Source: Pyrrhosoma nymphula
Lineage: Eukaryota; Arthropoda; Insecta; Odonata; Coenagrionidae
Assembly (NCBI GenBank): GCA_963573305.1
Contig: OY754332.1
Location: 54,163,559-54,227,558 of the forward strand
DNA: 64,000 nt
Reading direction: 5' to 3'
In this document: positions 57,620 through 64,000 of the stretch, one piece after another
Position numbering within the stretch: the stretch's first letter is position 1
How the letters are laid out: each line of letters begins with the position of its first letter
Made by a program: the position numbers and the translations under genes
Notes under the pieces: generated by a model
The model's input: only the letters and a program-made list of their open reading frames with translations
The model's database searches: none
Told to the model about the DNA's origin: nothing

Positions 57620-58448
57620 GTTTTGTCCTAACCGAAGGTTTTGTCCTCGCGTGCCAGGATGGTTTCATAAACACACTCGTGTACCGCCGCATTATATTCA
57701 AGGCGGAGGTTGCGTACACGAGATGTAGGGCGTGCCGAGCCCAGCCGGAGACGTTGAGTCACCTCCTCTCCGGCTGTAGCTATCACGCCAAGTCAGCGTA
57801 TTTAGCTCGGCGCAACGCGGCCCTACGGGTGCTATACTTTCACCTTCGACACCATTATGGCATCGACGAAACACCTGTGCTGCCCTATGCCCCTGCAGAT
57901 ATCGAGTCCGTCGTGGAGAACGATAAATGCACAATCTGGTGGAATTACTCCTTTTCCACCACCGTTGGAGGCGACCAAGCCTGATTTCGTTCTCCTCGAC
58001 CACCTCACACGCTCCATGTTCGTCATTGAGTTTTCTGCTCCGAATGAAACTAACATGGATGCGAAAGAGGTGGAAAAACGGACGAAATATCAAGACCTGC
58101 TTTTCGAACTTGGACAGATGAACCCCGGACACTCTGTGAAACTGGTGGTCCTCATCATAAGTGTGCTCGGTGGAGTTAAGGGCTCGGTGATAGATAACAT
58201 CAAGTGCATTCCGTCCTGCGTGGCACAGGAGGAATCACTAGTTGCACGCATGCAGAAGGCAGTCATCCTGGGGTAACTCCGTCTACTGCGGACACTTGAC
58301 CTGACCGCAGCGTAGCCACACATCCGATGGGCGTCGGACGTGGCTGCGATTACTGCACAACCCCTTTCGAGTCTCCGGCCATTATGACGGCAATGAAACC
58401 CGATGCTTGCCGGGGACTCGGAGGGTCATGTTACAACTGTAACAATAT
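57620..58448 (+). pseudogene. RLE-type LINE (R4/Dong-like), 3' end, copy 1
   Basis: ACQDGFINTLVYRRIIFKAE leads to a zinc-knuckle-like CRACRAQPETLSHLLSGC, then after a frameshift near 57950 to KPDFVLLDHLTRSMFVIEF and EKRTKYQDLLFE. The PD...E arrangement is the restriction-enzyme-like endonuclease (RLE) of the R2/R4/Dong group. The end GSVIDNIKCI...MQKAVILG is also typical. A TAA stop (TCA in copy 2) shortens the C-terminus. 5'-truncated, the element begins at the TAA tail of the Jockey-like LINE and ends in (TAA)n. Dong-type elements are known to insert into TAA repeats. Confidence 0.7.
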
Positions 58449-58472
58449 AATAATAATAATAATAATAATAAA
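58448..58472 (+). repeat. (TAA)n tract between RLE LINE copies
   Basis: Eight consecutive TAA units form the tail of copy 1 and the apparent landing site of copy 2. Confidence 0.95.
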
Positions 58473-58720
58473 CAAGTGCATTCCGTCCCGCGTGGCACAG
58501 GCGGAATCACTAGTTGCACGCATGCAGAAGGCCGTCATCCTGGGGTCACTCCGTCTACTGCGTACGCATGACCCGACCGCAGCGTAGCCACACATCCGAT
58601 GGGCGTCGGACATGGCTCTGATTACTGCATAACCCCTCTCGAGTCTTCGGCCATTATGACGGCAATGAAACCCGATGCTTGCCGGGGACTCGGAGGGTCA
58701 TGTTACAACTGTAACAATAT
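58473..58720 (+). mobile_element. RLE-type LINE, 3' end, copy 2 (248 bp)
   Basis: Aligns without gaps to 58201-58448 with about 15 substitutions (about 94% by eye). Here the frame stays open to LGSLRLLRTHDPTAA and a TAG (58585-58587), so it shows the unbroken C-terminus. Ends AACAATATAATGATTATAAT, a decayed TAA tail. Confidence 0.85.
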
Positions 58721-58724
58721 AATG

Positions 58725-60666
58725 ATTATAATACCTATCAACGATATTTCTTTTTTCTCAGCGTTGGCCCTATCCACATTCTTGGAAATAAGAACCGTGC
58801 TTGGTATCTATATAAATAATTCCCCAATGCTCACACTCGTCGCTCCTTTTCTGACATACGCTGTTACTCCAAAACCTTGATCCATCGAGATTATGAAGAG
58901 TATGCGCAAAGCCTATCTTCATCCGTTACTTCCAATCCCAATAAATTCTGGTATTTCTTCAATCGTCGCCGTAATCGTCCTCGTATTCCGGATACTGTTT
59001 TACATGATAATCTCAGTGCCCTGGCCTCAGATAGGCAAAATTTATTCCTTAAATTCTTATATGAATGTCTGAAACCTGCATCTAGTATCCCCCTTAACCA
59101 TGATCATGCGTTCATTCCGAACTCCAAACACTATCCCAAGTACAGACCGATCCTCGGGAAGTTTACGCATATCTTTGCAAGATTTCCCTCATCGTTCCCC
59201 GGGTTCCGACGGTCTCAGCCCTATACTCGTACGCAACTGTGCTTCCTCCCTCGCACTACCCGTATGCTTACTATTCAATCATTGCTTTTCTCTTGGTGTT
59301 TATCCTCCGCAGTATATATTTGCTAATGCCATTCCAATACATAAATCTGGTTCTAAAAAGGATGTCTCAAATTACCGACCATCTCTCTGCTTCCAATTCT
59401 TTCGTCCGTTTGCGAGAGAATTATTCTTAACCGGCTTTATTATTTCATGTCCCCTTCTCTGTCTACCAACCAACATGATTTCCTTCCGGGGCAGTCATAC
59501 CTAACCAATTTATCAGTTTTCCAACACCATGTTGTCGACTCAATATCCAAGAAAGCCCAGCTTGATGCCTTATTTTTTGACTTCTCGAAGCCTTCGATTC
59601 TCTCAACCATAGCTTTCTCCTTCATAACCTCAGTCAAAGGTTTAACATCCATGGTAAATTTCTCAGCCTCTTAACTAGCTTCCTTAGTGATAGAACGCAG
59701 TGCATAATTCTTTCTGGAACCTCCTCTTGTTGGTCTCCTGTAACGTCAGGAGTTGCCCAAGGCAGCGTCCTAGGACCATATCTTTTTAATTTATACATTG
59801 ATGACTTAGCCTCCCTAGTTCCCACCTCCCAAGCCCGCATGCTGTTATACGCTGATGATTGTAAAATATTAAAAACCATTCACTCCCCCACTGACTGTCA
59901 CGAACTCCAGAATTCTTTAAATATGATCTCTCATAGGTGCACTACCTGAAAGTTAAACTTAAATGAAAGCACGTGCAATTCCATGTCTATCCAACTAAAA
60001 AAAATCCCACTTAACTTCAATTACACCCTTAATTCAATACCCCTAAGCCGTCTTTCGTCAGTAAAGGATCTTGGTGTACTGATAGATAAAAAACTTAATT
60101 TCTCCGATCACATTCAGACAGTTAAATCTAAAGCTATCTCCCTCCTAGGCCTTATATACCGCTACGCAGAAATTAAACATCCCCAAACTCTTCAGTCATA
60201 TTTTTCAACGATTGTTCTTCCAGTGGTCACGTATTGCTCTCCTCTTTGGGCGATGTCTGCTTCATCTAATCTCGCCACCCTTGTTACCGTAACCCATTTC
60301 TTCACAAGAATAGTGAAATACAGAGTCCCCCATGAGTGCGACATGTTCACCAATGCCATTCTCTCTTCTCTCTCCATTTACAATCTTCAATGTCTCTACC
60401 TTAAAACTGACCTAAAATTTATTTACAACATCCTTAACTCCATCACAGACTGTCCTGAACTCCTTTATTTTATAAATTTCCGAGTACCCTCCCGATCTAA
60501 GCGCACCCACTCTCTATTCCATTTACCAGTTTCCAGTTTATCGCTCTCTCAACGCTCACTTTTTTCCGCCTCCTTTCTTCTCATAATTCATTTCCTGAGA
60601 GCGTTGATCCGTTTTCTCTATCGCCTAACGCATTCACAAAACTGGCTCTCTCTCTCAACTCTCTGA
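58725..60666 (+). pseudogene. Jockey-like LINE ORF2 with RT, frameshifted
   Basis: Pieces in order: KNRAWYLYK (58790s), RDYEEYAQ and NPNKFWYFFNRRR (58880-58965), GSDGLSPILVRNC, IPIHKSGSKKDVSNYRP (59330-59385), NQHDFLPGQSYLTNL (59465-59515), LDALFFDFSK, GVAQGSVLGPYLFNLYIDDL (59751-59810), the catalytic YADD (59848-59859), then VKDLGVLIDKKLNFSDHIQ and the C-terminal region to 60666. These are standard RT motifs of a Jockey-type LINE. At least four frame changes and a TGA in place of tryptophan at 59948-59950 inactivate it. The endonuclease half is missing (5' truncation at about 58725). It would have encoded target-primed reverse transcription. Confidence 0.8.
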
Positions 60667-60830
60667 AAATAATTAGCACTACCTCTGTATTCAGTTTCCT
60701 TCTGGAGTTTTTGTTATTTTCTTTGTTATGTTTGGTGTTTTCGTTTTTTAATAAATGTTCTGTTATTTGTGCCACTGCAAATTGGCAACTGTACTGTATG
60801 TGGACATTATCAAATAAAATAAAATTCTTC
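60667..60830 (+). other. 3' UTR and tail of the Jockey-like LINE
   Basis: T-rich 3' UTR, then ATTATCAAATAAAATAAAAT (about 60806-60825) as an A-rich tail. Antisense LINE K sequence begins right after it. Confidence 0.5.
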
Positions 60831-60834
60831 ATTC

Positions 60835-61268
60835 CGTCCATGAAAACTATTCTCTTTCTGCATCTTCCCCATTCACCCGAAATCCTTCCCTCTATCAAGG
60901 CCTTGAACCACCCTGCGCCCCTCATTACCTAGTCCAATTACCCACTTTTCCTTTTCTAAATCACCAATAGAAGTTTTCTTTCCTCACCAACCATAACGAG
61001 CACTTCCTCTTCTGTCTTCTTTTCCATCCACCACACTTTCTCTATCCTCCTCCACATCCACAACTCAAACGCTTGCAGCCTATTCTCTTCGTCTTTTCTA
61101 GCAGTCTATTTTTATGCCCTTTGCAACGCTACACTCCACATAAACTCTTCACCAACCTCTTCTTTATATCTTTACCTATGGGCCCTGTCATCAGCTCCCT
61201 CATATCGCTAAACGCTTGTTTTTCTGCCGCTATCATCCTCCTAATGCCTGGTTCTATGCCCATTTTGT
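60835..61268 (-). pseudogene. LINE family K, C-terminal fragment (antisense)
   Basis: The minus strand reads RLQAFELWMWRRIEKVWWME, KKTEEEVLVMVGEERKLL, then WFKALIEGRISGEWGRCRKR. This is the same C-terminal region as at 47.7 and 53.4 kb and is the best preserved of the three. Further upstream (61090-61265) RMIAAEKQAFSDMRELMTGP continues the frame, with stops. It stands tail to tail with the Jockey-like LINE. Confidence 0.65.
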
Positions 61269-62800
61269 AACGTACTACCCAAGCAGTTAAATGACCCTAC
61301 CTTCTACAGTGTGTGCCCCCCTACTTTTTTGAACAGCATCGAAGTACGTTTATAAATATATATTTTCATCAGAAATTACCTCAAAATGGAGGTCATAATT
61401 TACGGATGTATTCCACCAATGTCTCTTCCACACTCAAGTTGATCTTCTGAATTTAATGTTGAATATATTTTACTCGATTGGAATCAACCGTTACGACAAA
61501 ATTGATGGATGGACATGCTGTCAGTGACACAAACATCCGATGGAACCGCAGTCGAAATGCGACTGCCAAAGGATATTCTTTTCCAATCACCGTACACCGA
61601 AGTCGCGGGCGGAAATCAATTCGCGGTCAACGTTTGAAGTCATTCGTTAAATTGTCATCATGTTTTCAGTTTGTGAGAAGGGTTCCTGAGAAGGGTTCCT
61701 ATCGTAACAATTTCCCTAGATATTGCCTAGATTCATGTCTTGTCCCGTGCAGTTCATTGAATAATTAATTTGAAGAAGTATAAAAATAATGAGCGTATTG
61801 TTGTTGGGTTGCATAATCATAGCCTATGAATAGAAGTTAAGTATACTTCTTTCATTGTGATCCTCGAATTTGCACGATAGACGTTTTATTTCGTTATATG
61901 CATGTAATGTAGGAAAAACATATCTGCGAGTTGGTGGAATGAAATATTTTTGGATAACCTTGCTATCCTAAATTGCCTCTAAGCCATTCATAATATCCTA
62001 AGTCTAATTTACCATTGGAATTGCAATTTTATCCTGAATTTCCGTATCTAAACAGTTATTTTTATTTCTAAAATGCCATTTAAACTTACTCTAGCGAACA
62101 CCATGTGTATTTTCCAGTGGTGCGGAAACTTTCGTTAGGAATTTGAAACAAATATTCTGATGAAGACATTGAATAAGCTTCAGGGGATTAAAAAAGTTAT
62201 GTCTATAAACGTTCTGTTATAAAATTATAATTTTGTGAAAGTACTTCAGTTAAAACATAATTCTGTCCAAATAAGTCACTGAAACAATGAATTTTTGAGT
62301 ATAATACTTTATGAATTAGAAATGTTGTTCGAGCTGCCTTAGCTAAGGAAGGCTGAATTGCGGAGTAAATGTTTCCTCTCGGAATTTGTGGTTATTTGCT
62401 AAGATCCTTATTTCGCCCTGGAGGGCTGCAAGTGGTCACAGTGACGTTACTGCAGTGTCGTTGTAGGAATGTGACTTGCTTTTAACATAAGAATTTTTTG
62501 ATTAAACAATGACAAAAAGCAGAAGCACTGAAATAGTTATTTGTGGTGCTATTTTTCGCAGGATGATTATCACTTTGATAGCCAAGAGTTGAGTGGATTT
62601 ACTCCTCGAATGCGCCATGCCGAAATTTTATTCGCATGATATGCTATTGTGAATAGAGCCGACACGACGACACGGTATGACCTCAGCATTTGGAGCGTCC
62701 GTTATACGAGCATTACCGCTTCCTTATTTAAGAGACAGACTTGAATAAAAAAACATGAGTCGTTGCACCTTCGTAGACCATCGGATCGAGGAGGTCGGGA
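61269..62800. other. No gene seen
   Basis: AT-rich. The 96-codon frame at 61478-61768 lacks an ATG and any recognisable domain. Confidence 0.35.
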
Positions 62801-63150
62801 ATGCCCTTCAGGATAAAGGTTAGAGAATGTTAGGGGGTGGGAGGCGTAGCTCTTCCTTCCCCAGGAGAGCGGTAAAAAGAATTGTGAGCATTGCTCATCA
62901 CATGGTTGAACGCGAATGTTTTAGCGTTCGTCGGCGCGGGGAAGGAAGAAGAAGGGGCGACGGCGTGTCTCTTTCTGCTCGTGCATTCTGCCGTGCGAGC
63001 TCGAGGAAAAGTGTTTGGGTTAAGGCGGGCGTGAAGAAGCGAAGCACGGCTTCTCATCCGTCTGACAACAGAGGTTTCTCGCTTCGAGCGCACCCGAATG
63101 GATTTCTCAAGCAAAGCACCCGTAGCAGCAGCACTTTGGAGATGAAGTAA
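62800..63150. other. GC-rich island 10 with a 107-codon frame
   Basis: A + frame from ATG 62827 to 63150 is arginine- and serine-rich (RRRGEGRRRGDG, SSRKSVWVKAGVKKR) and unlike any family I know. The minus strand also stays open over 94 codons, which suggests composition rather than coding. A small basic protein cannot be excluded. Confidence 0.3.
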
Positions 63151-63915
63151 AAATCTTTTCCCGATTGGATTTGCGACGCTGATGCAATACCTGCTGCTGT
63201 TTCTTTTACCAAGTGGAAGTTAATTGGTGGAATTGAAGGAGCAAGCTACCTGAGTGGGAGTTGCTCCTGGACAACTGGCGGGGACAAAGTATTTGGGGGA
63301 TAATGAATCTCATCCCTAATACAAGTTTGCAACCTTTGCACGCATTTCTAAAACCACCAGACAATGGATCCATGAGGCATAGCAGTGAGCAAGAGCCATC
63401 CATGGATGCTTTCTCATTCAGTGGAGCAGCATGATTTCATTTCACTTGAAATGTGGCAGGAAATAATGCAGTCATCCTAGCTAAGATTAATATTTCGAAC
63501 TCAAGAGCGAAACTTATTTCGAATAAAAAATGTATCTTCGATTTATGACTCTTTTAGTGTCTTCAGATCCCAGATAACCCCATCTTCCCTGGCTGTACAG
63601 ATCGGCTGTAAAGTTGAAGTCAAGCTTTATAATGCATAAATTTTGTCTGAAAGACGATTAAATTTTCTCATAGGAGTTATTTCAAAAGTTTCCCTGCATA
63701 TACATTTTTGTATGATATCTTGGCTAATCAATAGTCATATTTTGATCCATTTTTTGCATAATGAAACATTAGATTTGTGTATTCATGCTTGTCAAATTAA
63801 TTTTTACTCATTATTTTCCCTGCTTTGCATTTGTCAAGTATTTCTGTCAAATTGACAATTATTGTGGTTGCACAGTTGTCGTGGTACGCAGTCACGCGTA
63901 CGGGCGTAAAGATAT
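63151..63915. other. No gene seen
   Basis: AT-rich, short frames only. Confidence 0.3.
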
Positions 63916-63917
63916 AC

Positions 63918-64000
63918 ACCAGAGTGGGTGCAATACTGCACAAAAAAATCGTTTAACTTGACCAGGATTTGAGCCCAGATCTCCCAATTACTAATGACAT
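63918..64000 (-). mobile_element. SINE family B, copy 5, cut by the window end
   Basis: AAAAATCGTTTAACTTGACC, then AGGATTTGAGCCCAGATCTC, correspond to the AAATCATT..CCTTGACCGGGACTCGAACC stretch of the other copies with a decayed B box. The rest of the element lies beyond the window. Confidence 0.5.

Noticed and set aside
58201..58720. Simple tandem duplication instead of two insertions
   Set aside because: Not excluded, but the (TAA)8 between the copies and the same situation at 57.6 kb favour insertion; kept as the refuting alternative in the finding.

Overview
The window looks like nuclear DNA from an invertebrate animal, most likely an arthropod and probably an insect. It is AT-rich, gene-poor, and full of tRNA- and 5S-rRNA-derived SINEs, LINE fragments, a Penelope-like element and foldback elements. 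I cannot name the species. No bacterial operons, phage genes or CRISPR arrays are visible, and almost all open frames are short chance frames. The sequence fits intergenic or long-intron DNA crossed by about ten GC-rich islands.

Layout. 0-8 kb: a GC island (about 0.76-1.59 kb), a 5S-derived SINE piece (1.6 kb), a 174-bp palindromic element with a hammerhead-like core (1.8 kb), a dispersed repeat (3.0 kb) and a fossil LINE reverse-transcriptase scrap (4.7 kb). 8-18 kb: a candidate DNA transposon with inverted ends (8.6-10.2 kb), a second copy of the dispersed repeat (12.7 kb), two antisense tRNA-derived SINEs (13.4-13.9 kb) and another SINE family (17.7 kb). 19-23 kb: three copies of a roughly 400-bp repeat, a well preserved 5S-derived SINE, and a segment homologous to 33.9-35.0 kb that carries a palindromic element and a SINE. 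23-42 kb: mostly unique AT-rich DNA with GC islands at 23.6, 32.3 and 35.6 kb and scattered SINEs.

42.2-42.5 kb: a GC island contains the best genic candidate, a short exon that reads as a signal peptide and ends at a strong splice donor. 47-51 kb: a degenerate minisatellite, a LINE tail, and a Penelope-like element (PLE) set in a TA microsatellite. The PLE has RT and GIY-YIG domains and its 3' end is repeated in inverted orientation. 53-61.3 kb: a graveyard of LINEs. It includes a site-seeking RLE-type LINE whose two copies both sit directly after TAA repeats, two Jockey/CR1-like LINEs, and antisense fragments of a third LINE family.

The most interesting theme is that three inverted-repeat elements (1.8 kb, 21.0 kb and the PLE at 48.4-51.0 kb) carry a hammerhead-ribozyme-like core in their arms. 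The element at 1.8 kb also shows a 7-bp stem I. A second theme is a 5S-rRNA-derived SINE family with three copies in one window. All family assignments come from reading the sequence by eye; no database search was run.
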